DNA from: Enorma phocaeensis
GTDB lineage: Bacteria; Actinomycetota; Coriobacteriia; Coriobacteriales; Coriobacteriaceae
Direction of reading: 5' to 3'
Assembly: GCF_016901575.1 (NCBI RefSeq)
Contig: NZ_JACJKQ010000001.1
Location: forward strand, 124,001 to 188,000
Length of the DNA: 64,000 bases
Part shown: positions 45,837 to 54,321 of the stretch, in pieces
Numbering within the stretch: the stretch's first letter is position 1
How the letters are laid out: every line of letters starts with the position of its first letter
Position numbers and translations under genes: made by a program
The notes under the pieces: model-generated
Told to the model about the DNA's origin: nothing
What the model saw: only the letters and a program-made list of their open reading frames with translations
Database searches by the model: none

Positions 45837-47177
45837 ATGGAAACCTTGTTCAGCGCTGGCGAGCAGGAGAAGCGCAACCGATATGCCCCGCTCGCCGTGC
45901 GCATGCGTCCTGAATCGCTCGACGAATACGTTGGTCAGAAGAAAGCGGTCGGACCCGAGTCATGGCTCCGGCGGGCAATCGAACACGATGTATTGTCGAG
46001 CGTGATACTCTATGGCCCAGCCGGAACCGGAAAGACGACGCTTGCGCATATCATCGCCCAGCATACGCGCAGCGAGTTTGTCGAGGTCTCAGCCGTGACC
46101 GGTACGGTGAAAGATCTGCGCCGCGAAATCGACGAGGCGCAGCGCCGCCTTATGGCCTTCGACCGGAGAACCATTCTCTTCATTGACGAGATCCATCGGT
46201 TTTCTCGCTCGCAACAGGATGCATTGCTTCATGCCGTCGAGAACCGCACCGTCGTCATGATCGGCGCGACGACCGAAAACCCGTACTTCGAGGTTAACTC
46301 GGCGCTGCTCTCGCGCAGCCGCGTGGTGGAGCTGGGCTATCTGTCAGATGATGACGTTGCGGTGCTCGTTCGGAGGGCGCTCGCGGACGAGCGCGGTCTT
46401 GCGGGGGCGTTTTGCGCTGACGAAGAGGTCGTCTCTGCAATCTGCCGCCTTGCTGCAGGAGATGCACGCAGCGCTCTGACCACGCTCGAGCTTGCAAGCG
46501 AGGTCGCCATTCTGCGTCCTGAGTCGGATGCGCTTCGCGAAGCCGGCGAGGCGGTGCCGATCTTACTCGATGACGTGACGACCGCGAATCCGCGCCGAGG
46601 ACTCTCATATGACAAGGCCGGGGATATGCATTACGACATCATCTCCGCGTTCATAAAGTCCATGCGTGGCAGCGACCCGGATGCCGCGGTATATTGGCTT
46701 GCACGCATGATCGATGCAGGTGAGGATCCAAAGTTCATCGCGCGACGCATCATGATCCAGGCATCAGAGGATATCGGCAACGCCGACCCCCAGGCCCTTC
46801 TCGTTGCTGAGGCCGCATTCAAGGCGGCCGAGGTGATCGGATACCCCGAATGCCGCATCAACCTTGCCCAGGCGGCGATCTACAATGCGCTCGCACCCAA
46901 GTCCAATGCCTGCGAGGCGGCCATAGACGCTGCGCTCGAAGACGTGCGTACGAGCGGGCAGCGCGAGGTCCCGAGCTATCTGCGTGACCGGCACCGTCCC
47001 GGCTCGGAGGAGTATGGCGACTACCTCTATCCGCACGATTATCCCGAGGGATGGGTCGAGCAGCGTTATCTTCCAGAGGGTTTGGAGCGTGGGGCGTTTT
47101 GGAAGCCAGCGGGGCGCGGCTGGGAGCAGTGGCGCTTCGAGCAGGCGCCTCGGGGGAAGGGAGCCCCTTCACGGTAG
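45837..47177 (+). CDS. rarA: Replication-associated recombination protein A (RarA/MgsA)
   Basis: A AAA+ ATPase related to clamp loaders, acting at stalled replication forks. The 446 residues contain YVGQKKAVGPESWLRRAI, Walker A GPAGTGKTTLAHII (about 62-75), Walker B ILFIDEIHRFSRSQQDAL and sensor 1 GATTENPYFEV. The C-terminal tetramerisation domain has IDAGEDPKFIARRIMIQASE. The proposed ATG is preceded by GAGTGGACC, a weak ribosome site. Length is normal. Confidence 0.94.
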   Translation: METLFSAGEQEKRNRYAPLAVRMRPESLDEYVGQKKAVGPESWLRRAIEHDVLSSVILYGPAGTGKTTLAHIIAQHTRSEFVEVSAVTGTVKDLRREIDEAQRRLMAFDRRTILFIDEIHRFSRSQQDALLHAVENRTVVMIGATTENPYFEVNSALLSRSRVVELGYLSDDDVAVLVRRALADERGLAGAFCADEEVVSAICRLAAGDARSALTTLELASEVAILRPESDALREAGEAVPILLDDVTTANPRRGLSYDKAGDMHYDIISAFIKSMRGSDPDAAVYWLARMIDAGEDPKFIARRIMIQASEDIGNADPQALLVAEAAFKAAEVIGYPECRINLAQAAIYNALAPKSNACEAAIDAALEDVRTSGQREVPSYLRDRHRPGSEEYGDYLYPHDYPEGWVEQRYLPEGLERGAFWKPAGRGWEQWRFEQAPRGKGAPSR

Positions 47178-47319
47178 ACATCGGTAGACATGCCGGATCT
47201 CAAAAGGCGGAGGATGACTATTCGGTCGAGTGGTATGGTCTGCGGAAGGCATGGGCGAGCTTGCCCGAACGACTCAAAGTCGACGCATGGGGTAGTATTA
47301 GCTCAGTTGTGTTGAGGTC

Positions 47320-47342
47320 GCGGCGATGAATCGCCGCTTTTT
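47320..47342 (+). terminator. Terminator between rarA and the sigma-factor operon
   Basis: A perfect 7-bp stem, GCGGCGA (47320-47326) with TCGCCGC (47331-47337), loop TGAA, then five T. It lies only 15 bases before the next ATG. A TAGTAT hexamer sits upstream at 47293-47298, so if transcription starts there this would be a leader terminator; otherwise it ends rarA. Confidence 0.7.
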
Positions 47343-47356
47343 GTAGGGGAGGCAGC

Positions 47357-48052
47357 ATGGATCCGCTGCAGATCGCTCTCATTGTCCTGGCGCTTGTCGC
47401 CATCTGGGCGGTTATTGAAGTGGCGCTCACGGTTCGCCGGTCGCGCGGCACCTTTGACGAGGTCGACCGTGCCGTCGGTCGCATGGATAAGACCATGGAC
47501 GGCGTCGATGATGTGGTGGTCGAGCTCAAGCAGGTCGCCGCCGATGCCCAGCCCGTGCTGAGGCACCTTGACGAGGCCATCGTCGAGGCGCGTCCCGTCA
47601 TCGCCCATCTTGATGATGCGGCTGGCGAGCTGCAGCCTGCTGCTGCGCAGCTTGAGCCCTTGCTCAAGTCCGCCACCGTCGCTGTCGACGCCCTCTCCGC
47701 AAATCTTGTTGAGGTCGAAGGCGTTGTACGGGACGTCTCTGCGGTGACGGGCGCCGCGGCGAGTGCTGGAAATGCCGTTTCGGGCATTACCGACTCCGCC
47801 ACGGGCGTGGTGAACCGTATTATCGGCAAGTTCAAGCCGCGTGATGAAGAGACGCCCGCTCTCGAGGAGCCAATTAACCCTGCTCCCGCCGCATCGCATG
47901 CCCCCGCGGGGCCACGGGAGGTTTCAGTTGAGCCTTCTGAGACGCCAAAGCCGTCGCAACCGGATCGATATTTCACCTATGCTGCCACCGATGACGCCCC
48001 TGCGACCGGCGCCGAGCCGACCGCCGATGTAAAGGAGAACTCCCATGCCTAA
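47357..48052 (+). CDS. DUF948-type membrane-anchored protein
   Basis: A 231-residue protein with an N-terminal membrane segment (about 5-25, IALIVLALVAIWAVIEVALT), then a long amphipathic helical region (about 30-140; Asp/Val/Ala heptads) as in DUF948/YtxG proteins, then a disordered Pro/Ala/Glu-rich tail. YtxG-like proteins are linked to general stress in Bacillus. GGGGAGGCAGC lies upstream. Its end overlaps the next gene by 8 bases, so it belongs to the anti-sigma/sigma group. Confidence 0.75.
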   Translation: MDPLQIALIVLALVAIWAVIEVALTVRRSRGTFDEVDRAVGRMDKTMDGVDDVVVELKQVAADAQPVLRHLDEAIVEARPVIAHLDDAAGELQPAAAQLEPLLKSATVAVDALSANLVEVEGVVRDVSAVTGAAASAGNAVSGITDSATGVVNRIIGKFKPRDEETPALEEPINPAPAASHAPAGPREVSVEPSETPKPSQPDRYFTYAATDDAPATGAEPTADVKENSHA

Positions 48053-48425
48053 TGCTTCTGCGGAGCGCATTCAGCTTGAGGTCCGCTGCGAGCCGCGCCT
48101 CGCTCGCCTTGTGCGCATGACGGCGGCGAATGTCGCGGCACTTTCGTCCATGTCGGTCGATCGCATCGAGGACCTCCGCATGGCTGCGGAAGAGGCTTTC
48201 ATCTATGCTTGCACGGTTGAGCCCGACGAGGCTATTCGCATAGCCTTTGACGTTGATGCCGAGCACGTCTCGATGGATTTCGATCTCGGTGAGGTCGACC
48301 TGGCCTCTGTAGACGGGGCCCCCGAGGCCGCTTACGCCGACCTTATCCTTACTGCCGTGTGCGACTCGTATGCGAAAGATGAGAATCCCACGAGATTGCA
48401 CCTCGAACTCAAGGCGGATGTGTGA
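48045..48425 (+). CDS. RsbW-like anti-sigma factor lacking key kinase residues
   Basis: A 126-residue protein aligned with RsbW/SpoIIAB along its length: IEDLRMAAEEAFIYACT corresponds to the N-box region (IEDLKIAVSEACTNAV in B. subtilis). The N-box Asn is replaced by Tyr54, and the glycine-rich GLGL box near the C-terminus cannot be found, so ATP binding and kinase activity are doubtful. It could still bind sigma. It overlaps the upstream gene by 8 bases and precedes the sigma gene by one base. AAGGAG lies upstream. No RsbV-type anti-anti-sigma gene is present. Confidence 0.75.
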   Translation: MPNASAERIQLEVRCEPRLARLVRMTAANVAALSSMSVDRIEDLRMAAEEAFIYACTVEPDEAIRIAFDVDAEHVSMDFDLGEVDLASVDGAPEAAYADLILTAVCDSYAKDENPTRLHLELKADV

Positions 48426-48426
48426 T

Positions 48427-49218
48427 ATGGCTGAACGAACACAGTCCACGAAAACCGCCTGGGACAAGGAGAAGACGCGAGAGCTCTTCCGCAGGTATAA
48501 GGAAGAGGGAGACATGGACGCGCGCGAGAAGCTCGTCATGTCCCACCTTAACCTGGTGCGGTTTTTGGCAAACAAGTTTAAGAATCGCGGCGAGCCGATC
48601 GACGATTTGGTTCAGGTCGGCTATCTGGGCCTGCTCAAGGCGATCGATCGCTTTGACCCGAGCAGGGGCCTTGAGTTCACCACGTATGCCACGCCGACCA
48701 TCTTGGGCGAGATCAAGCGCCACTTCCGTGACAAGGGGTGGAGCGTGCGAGTGCCGAGACGCCTTCAGGAGCTTTCCGCGAAGGTGAACCAGGCTACCGA
48801 CACGCTTACGACCCAGCTGCAGCGCTCTCCGACCATCGAAGAGGTCGCAGACTATCTTGACGCTTCGGTCGACGAAGTGCTCGAGGCCATGGAGTCCTCT
48901 TCTGCCTACAGCTCGGTGCCCCTTGAGGGAACCGGCTCGTCCGAGGGAGAGGATGCGCCGTCGATCATCGATCGCTATGCATCGGAGGACAACGAGCTCA
49001 GCTTTACCGACGACCGCTTGGTCATCGAAGAGGCGCTGCAGTCGTTCTCCCCGCGTGAGCGTGAGGTCATCGAGCTGAGGTTCCTGAAAGGCATGACCCA
49101 GATCGAGATTGCGCAGCAGCTCGGCATTTCCCAGGTTCAGGTGTCACGCCTGTTGCGTCGGACGCTTAAGAAGATTCAGGACAAGATCGACCCTGAGGGA
49201 GTCATCGCACGAGCATGA
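48427..49218 (+). CDS. SigB/SigF-family RNA polymerase sigma factor
   Basis: A 263-residue group 3 sigma factor from ATG 48427. Region 2 has LVRFLANKFKNRGEPIDDLV and RGLEFTTYATPTILGEIKRH; region 3 follows WSVRVPRRLQELSAKVNQ; region 4 has LQSFSPREREVIELRFLKG and the HTH IEIAQQLGISQVQVSRLLRR. This is the general-stress/sporulation type. It is bracketed by an RsbW-like gene and a PerM-type transporter that overlaps its stop, so its operon includes the likely regulator. It probably also drives its own operon, but no clear SigB-type promoter (GTTT...GGGTAT) was found upstream. Confidence 0.93.
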   Translation: MAERTQSTKTAWDKEKTRELFRRYKEEGDMDAREKLVMSHLNLVRFLANKFKNRGEPIDDLVQVGYLGLLKAIDRFDPSRGLEFTTYATPTILGEIKRHFRDKGWSVRVPRRLQELSAKVNQATDTLTTQLQRSPTIEEVADYLDASVDEVLEAMESSSAYSSVPLEGTGSSEGEDAPSIIDRYASEDNELSFTDDRLVIEEALQSFSPREREVIELRFLKGMTQIEIAQQLGISQVQVSRLLRRTLKKIQDKIDPEGVIARA

Positions 49219-50651
49219 GCACGCAGGGAAGCCCCTCGCACGCCGAGGCCGATACCAACAAGATACGTTCGCTTGCCCCCATCGCCTTGCGCGTGTGGAT
49301 CGTCGTCGGTGCAATCATCATCGGCATCGCGATTCTCAACGTCTTCGGCGTTCTGGCTCCCGTCGTTGAGTTCCTTGCCGTGGGATCGCTTGTTGCCTTC
49401 GTTGCCTCTCCGATCGTCAACATGCTCGAGCATCACGGCGTTCCCCGCGGCGTTGGCGCCTTGGTGGGCTTGGTCGTCGTCGTTGCCGCGATCCTCTGCC
49501 TCCTGCTGGTCATCGCCCCCGTCTTCGTCGAACAGGTCGTCGATGTTCTCACCGCCCTGCCGTCGCAGCTTCGTGGTTTTGGCGAATGGGTGGTGACCGT
49601 CGCAAATGACTTCAAGGTGTTTTCGGAGTCGAGCTGGGCGACGCAGCTTGATTCGGCCTTGGGCTCGCTGGCCAACGTGGCGTCCGACTTTGTCGCCCAG
49701 CTCGCCGGCGATGTCGGCAAGGGGATGTTCCCCTTTATTTCGGGCTTTGCCTCGCAGCTCTTTGTGATCTTTTTAGGGCTCGTGCTTGCTTACTGGCTTG
49801 CCCGCGACTACCCCACCATCCATCGCGAGGTGGGAACCATCGTCGGGGAGGAGCGTGCGACGAGTTATCGCTTCATGGTCGCGATCCTGTCGCGCTCGGT
49901 GGGTGGCTACATGCGCGGCCAGGTCATCACCTCCGTCATCAACGGAGTTCTCGCTTTCGTCGGCTTTCTCGTCGTGGGCCATCCCTATGCGGGCCTCATG
50001 GCGGTCCTTACCGGACTTTTGCACCTCATCCCCGTGGTCGGTCCTTGGATCTCTGCCTCGGTTGCGGTCCTGCTTGCGGTTATTTCCGATCCGCTCACGG
50101 CGCTCTGGACGCTCATATGGGCTGCAGTCGCCCAAAACATCACCGATAACGTCATCTCGCCAAAGATCATGCAGTCCGCAGTTTCGGTGCACCCCGCGAT
50201 GAGCCTCACCGCGATCGTTGTCGGCTCCGCGCTCTTGGGCGCTCTGGGCATGGTCATCGCCATCCCCCTGTGTGCCGCCCTGAAGGGCCTGTTCATCTTC
50301 TACTTTGAAAACGGCACGAAGCGCCAGCTTGTTGCGTATGACGGTGCGATATTCCAGGGAACCCCGTATCGGGATGCCCAAGGCGCTCCCGTCGCTGCGT
50401 ATGACGCGCTGGGCGACGACTCATTCGTGACCGAGTCGGAGATCGTTGACGAGGACACCGCGCCAGATGCTGAGGCGATGCCTCGACCTGAGCTTGATAA
50501 TCCCTGGAGCCGCCTCGCGTCGCTTCAGCCTTCGGCCACGGGCATGTTCCGCAACCCGTTTGCAGGCGACCGCCACGAAGATTCATCTTCGGTTCCCGAT
50601 GGGAAGGACGGCTGCCCATCAGACGAGAGCCGCGAGGATGACGGACGATAG
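49215..50651 (+). CDS. AI-2E family transporter (PerM-like)
   Basis: A 478-residue integral membrane protein of the AI-2E/PerM family with about eight membrane segments; LLHLIPVVGPWISASVAVLL and MSLTAIVVGSALLGALGMVI are the conserved C-terminal elements. A hydrophilic tail (about 385-478) is longer than usual. Some members export autoinducer-2, others Na+/H+; substrate here is unknown. The ATG overlaps the sigma-factor stop by four bases (ATGA), placing it in the sigma operon. Confidence 0.86.
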   Translation: MSTQGSPSHAEADTNKIRSLAPIALRVWIVVGAIIIGIAILNVFGVLAPVVEFLAVGSLVAFVASPIVNMLEHHGVPRGVGALVGLVVVVAAILCLLLVIAPVFVEQVVDVLTALPSQLRGFGEWVVTVANDFKVFSESSWATQLDSALGSLANVASDFVAQLAGDVGKGMFPFISGFASQLFVIFLGLVLAYWLARDYPTIHREVGTIVGEERATSYRFMVAILSRSVGGYMRGQVITSVINGVLAFVGFLVVGHPYAGLMAVLTGLLHLIPVVGPWISASVAVLLAVISDPLTALWTLIWAAVAQNITDNVISPKIMQSAVSVHPAMSLTAIVVGSALLGALGMVIAIPLCAALKGLFIFYFENGTKRQLVAYDGAIFQGTPYRDAQGAPVAAYDALGDDSFVTESEIVDEDTAPDAEAMPRPELDNPWSRLASLQPSATGMFRNPFAGDRHEDSSSVPDGKDGCPSDESREDDGR

Positions 50652-50774
50652 TGGGGCAATCTCCGCACAATCCATGCAACGCCGCTCCCTCGCACCTCAA
50701 GGACGCAGGGCATGCTATCCTTCTGTACGTTTACGTCACTAGGATTCAACGTGTGCTTCTGAGGAGAATACCCC

Positions 50775-53432
50775 ATGACCGAAGACCGACCCATCATGTC
50801 AACCGCAGAGATCCGCTCAGCGTTTCTCAAGTTCTTTGAGGACAAGGGCTGCAAGCTCTATCCCAGCTCCTCGCTCGTGCCCGACGATCCGTCGCTGCTG
50901 CTCGCCAACGCAGGCATGAACCAATTCAAGGAGTATTACCAGGGCAAGAAGACCATGCGCGAGATCGGGGCGACCTCGTGCCAGAAGTGTGTGCGCACCA
51001 ATGACATCGACATCATCGGTGCCGACGGCCGCCACGCCTCGTTCTTCGAGATGCTCGGCAACTTCTCTTTCGGCGGCGTCTCGAAGGAGCAGGCTTGCGC
51101 CTGGGCGCTCGAGCTTTCAACCAAGGTGTTCAAGCTCCCCATCGAGCGGCTGTACTTCACCGTCTTCACCGATGATGACGAGACCTTTGACATCTGGCGT
51201 AAGCTGGGTGTCGAGGAGAGCCATATTTCCCGTCTTGGCGAGGATGACAACTTCTGGGCCGCCGGCCCCACGGGCCCCTGCGGTCCCTGCTCTGAGATTT
51301 ACTACGACATGGGCGAACATGTCGGTTGCGGCCGTCCTGACTGCGCGCCTGGCTGCGACTGTGACCGCTTCCTCGAATACTGGAACCTCGTGTTCACGCA
51401 GTTCGACCGCCAGGAGGATGGCTCTATGCCAGAGCTTCCTCATCGCAACCTCGATACCGGCATGGGCTTGGAGCGCATGAGCGCCATCATGCAGGGCAAG
51501 AGCTCATTCTTTGACAGCGACATCATGCAGGGGCTCATCAAGCTCGGCGAGGAGATTTCCGGGGCCACCTACGTGAGTGACGACTACACCGGGCCTAGCC
51601 GCAGCCTGCGCATCATCGCCGACCACGCCCGCTCGGTCGACTTCCTGATTTCTGATGGGGTGCTTCCCGGAAACGAGGGGCGCGGCTACGTCTTGCGCCG
51701 TCTTCTCCGCCGCGCCGTCTTCCATGGCCGCCTGCTTGGCGTCGACGGGCCCTTCTTGGGCAAGTTCATCGACAAGGTGAACGAGCTGATGGGGGACGCC
51801 TACCCTGACCTTCTTAAAAACGTCGCGCTTGTGCAGGGCATCGTAAATGCCGAAGAGGAGCGTTTCTCCACCACGCTCGACAACGGCCGGGTATATCTGG
51901 ACGAGGCGCTTTCCAAGCTCGCGGAAGGCGAGGCACTTGACGGCGCCGCCGCCTTCATGCTCCATGACACGTTCGGCTTCCCGATCGACCTCACTGTCGA
52001 GATCGCCGAGGGAGCCGGCCATGCGGTGGACATCGACGGCTTCAACCGCGAGATGGAGGCACAGAGGGAGCGTGCGCGCGCCAACGTGAAGGGGGATGCC
52101 TGGGGCACCTTCAACGACGTATGGACCGAGCTTTCTGACAAGCTTCCCGCAACCGAGTTCTGCGGCTACGATCTGGAGACGCTCGAGGGCGCCCGCGTTC
52201 TCGCTTTGGTGCGCGGGGGCGAGCGGGTCGCCAACGTACACCCCGGCGATGAGGTCGAGGTCGTGCTCGACCGCACCCCGTTCTACGGCGAGATGGGCGG
52301 CCAGATGGGCGATACCGGTGTCATCACCATGGGCGACACCATCCTTACGGTGAGCGACACCAAGGTTCACAACGGCCTGTATGCGCACGTCTGCGTGGCG
52401 GAGGGCGGAAACCTCGCCGAGGGAAATGCGGTCTGCGCCGCGGTCGACCACCATCGCCGCGAGCTCCTTCGCCGCAACCATACGGCGACCCATCTGCTTG
52501 ACGCCGCCTTGAAGCAGGTCCTTGGCGAGCATGTGAACCAGGCGGGCTCGCTCGTCGCCCCCATGCACCTGCGTTTTGACTTCACGCATTTCGAGGCGCT
52601 TTCGACCGAGCAGCTCAAGAGCATCGAAGAGCTGGTGAATCGCGAGATCTTTGCAGCGAAGCCCGTCGTGACCCGGGTGATGGGCATCGAGGAGGCGAAG
52701 GCGGCTGGCGCCGTGGCGCTCTTCGGCGAGAAGTACGGCGACGTGGTGCGCGTCGTATCGGTTGGAGAGGAAGAGCGTCCCTTCTCCCGCGAGCTTTGCG
52801 GCGGCACGCATGCGCACAACACCGCCGAGATCGGTCTTTTCCGAATCGTCTCCGAGTCCTCTACGGGCTCCAATGTCCGTCGTATCGAAGCGGTGACGAG
52901 TGAGGGCGCGGTGGCGTATCTCGAGGAGCGCGCCCAGCTTCTTGCTGACGCCGCGTCATCCTTGAAATGCCGCGTCGACGAAGTCCCCGCTCGCATCGCC
53001 GGCCTTCAGAGGGACCTGCGCGAGGCAAACCAGAAACTCAAGGCTGCGCTTACGGGGGGTTCGTCGGACGCCATCGGGTCCGCTATCGACGGAGCGGTTG
53101 ATGCAGCCGGCTATAAGGTGGTCATCGCTCAGCTGAGCGGTCTCGAGGGCGCCGAGCTTCGAAATGTGTGGGACACCATTCGCCAGAAGGTTTCCGCTCC
53201 CGTTGCCTGCGTGCTTGCTACCGTTACGGAAAAGGGAACGCCCGCGCTTCTTGCCGCCGCAACCGACGACGCGGTCGCGAGCGGGTTCAAGGCGGGCGAC
53301 GTCATCAAGGCCATCGCTCCCTGCGTGGATGGACGCGGCGGCGGCCGTCCCACCATGGCTCAGGCCGGCGGAAAGAATGCTGACGGCATTCCTGCCGCAC
53401 TCGCTGCCGCCCGCGAGATGCTGGGCTTATAA
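50775..53432 (+). CDS. alaS: Alanyl-tRNA synthetase
   Basis: Class II synthetase of 885 residues. The aminoacylation domain has GMNQFKEYYQGKKT and RTNDIDIIG, the editing domain HTATHLL and the zinc-binding CGGTHAHNTAEIG, and the C-terminal oligomerisation domain ends GRGGGRPTMAQAGG. GAGGAG lies about eight bases before the ATG; a second Met (MSTAEIRSAF) is seven codons in. The alaS-ruvX order that follows is common in Gram-positive bacteria. Confidence 0.97.
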   Translation: MTEDRPIMSTAEIRSAFLKFFEDKGCKLYPSSSLVPDDPSLLLANAGMNQFKEYYQGKKTMREIGATSCQKCVRTNDIDIIGADGRHASFFEMLGNFSFGGVSKEQACAWALELSTKVFKLPIERLYFTVFTDDDETFDIWRKLGVEESHISRLGEDDNFWAAGPTGPCGPCSEIYYDMGEHVGCGRPDCAPGCDCDRFLEYWNLVFTQFDRQEDGSMPELPHRNLDTGMGLERMSAIMQGKSSFFDSDIMQGLIKLGEEISGATYVSDDYTGPSRSLRIIADHARSVDFLISDGVLPGNEGRGYVLRRLLRRAVFHGRLLGVDGPFLGKFIDKVNELMGDAYPDLLKNVALVQGIVNAEEERFSTTLDNGRVYLDEALSKLAEGEALDGAAAFMLHDTFGFPIDLTVEIAEGAGHAVDIDGFNREMEAQRERARANVKGDAWGTFNDVWTELSDKLPATEFCGYDLETLEGARVLALVRGGERVANVHPGDEVEVVLDRTPFYGEMGGQMGDTGVITMGDTILTVSDTKVHNGLYAHVCVAEGGNLAEGNAVCAAVDHHRRELLRRNHTATHLLDAALKQVLGEHVNQAGSLVAPMHLRFDFTHFEALSTEQLKSIEELVNREIFAAKPVVTRVMGIEEAKAAGAVALFGEKYGDVVRVVSVGEEERPFSRELCGGTHAHNTAEIGLFRIVSESSTGSNVRRIEAVTSEGAVAYLEERAQLLADAASSLKCRVDEVPARIAGLQRDLREANQKLKAALTGGSSDAIGSAIDGAVDAAGYKVVIAQLSGLEGAELRNVWDTIRQKVSAPVACVLATVTEKGTPALLAAATDDAVASGFKAGDVIKAIAPCVDGRGGGRPTMAQAGGKNADGIPAALAAAREMLGL

Positions 53433-53435
53433 ACG

Positions 53436-53849
53436 ATGGTCGCGCTCGCTCTTGATATCGGCGAGGTCCGTGTCGGCATTGCGGCATCCGATGCTTCGGG
53501 CAGGGTCGCCATGCCGGTCAAGGTCTTGCCTGCGGCCGAGGTCGCAGGCATGGCGCGTCCCTTCAGGCGCATCTTGGAGGATTATGAGCCCGATGTTCTC
53601 GTCTGCGGCCGTCCTGAGACCCTCGGCGGGGAGGACGGTCCGCAGGCCGAGCGGGTCATGAAGATTGCGCGTGCCGTAGCCGATGCCTGCGGGCTGCCTC
53701 TCGAGTTTGTCGATGAGCGTCTCTCTTCGCGTGAGGCGAAGCGTATTCTGCGCGAGCAGGGCATGAGCGAGCGCGACATGCGTGGCAAGGTCGACATGGT
53801 GGCGGCAAGCCTGTTCTTGCAGACCTGGCTTGATCAGCGACGGAATTGA
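53436..53849 (+). CDS. ruvX: Putative pre-16S rRNA nuclease / Holliday junction resolvase-like YqgF
   Basis: A 137-residue YqgF/RuvX protein with the RNase H-like fold: ALDIGEVRVGIAASD at the N-terminus, VCGRPETLGGEDGPQAE, and VDERLSSREAKRIL near the end, each holding a conserved acidic residue. The family processes the 5' end of pre-16S rRNA. It starts three bases after alaS and is closed by a terminator. The mltG gene that often follows is about 4 kb away here, separated by the PTS operon. Confidence 0.92.
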   Translation: MVALALDIGEVRVGIAASDASGRVAMPVKVLPAAEVAGMARPFRRILEDYEPDVLVCGRPETLGGEDGPQAERVMKIARAVADACGLPLEFVDERLSSREAKRILREQGMSERDMRGKVDMVAASLFLQTWLDQRRN

Positions 53850-53886
53850 TGCTGCGCGCCGACTAAAACGAGAGCTCTCATCGCAA

Positions 53887-53929
53887 GGGCTGCATGTCAC
53901 TGACGGGTGGCATGCAGCCCTTTTTCTTG
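53887..53929 (+). terminator. Rho-independent terminator after ruvX
   Basis: GGGCTGCATG (53887-53896) pairs perfectly with CATGCAGCCC (53911-53920), followed by TTTTTCTTG. A clean 10-bp stem with a T-tract. Confidence 0.9.
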
Positions 53930-54080
53930 TATCTGGCAGGAGCGCGCTTCTAAGGAGTGCGAACTGTCGCGAGCAGAGGCGTGCTCGCACAGGCGTCTGC
54001 CGACCTCTGGAAGCTTGGCGTGCGACAGGCGCTGTGCGATCGGTTCAATTACCACTTTTGAGAACAATATACTCATGACA

Positions 54081-54209
54081 CCGTGAACGGTATAAAAGTG
54101 CCTGTAAACGGTCATTTTTTACGGCTGAGGCTGTATAAATACACAAATACGAATGTCTGTAAAGACCGTTTACCGAAACGCATCTACCTGCGGAAACTAC
54201 CGTTCACGG
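54081..54209. promoter_or_regulatory. Nested inverted repeats upstream of the PTS operon
   Basis: CCGTGAACGGT (54081-54091) pairs perfectly with ACCGTTCACGG (54199-54209), and inside it GTAAACGGTC (54104-54113) pairs with GACCGTTTAC (54164-54173). All four contain the same core, G-T-G/A-A-A-C-G-G-T or its complement, two in each orientation. TATAAA (54134-54139) lies in the middle. The region is AT-rich. It may be a set of operator sites for a sugar-responsive regulator or an RNA structure. The remainder of the gap (53930-54321) holds no gene; TATACAATTATATG near 54239 could also be a -10. Confidence 0.65.
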
Positions 54210-54321
54210 AGAATGAGCGGCCCACGGTTCATCATTTCTATACAATTATATGCGGTCTGTGGATGGCAGGCATGACGTCTCTGCGGACCACAATGTAACC
54301 TCTCTAGCTAAGGAGGTAGGT

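Noticed and set aside
54083-54298. A 71-codon frame upstream of the PTS operon.
   Set aside because: It runs through the nested inverted repeats, starts with a GTG without a ribosome site, and has unusual composition; more likely chance.
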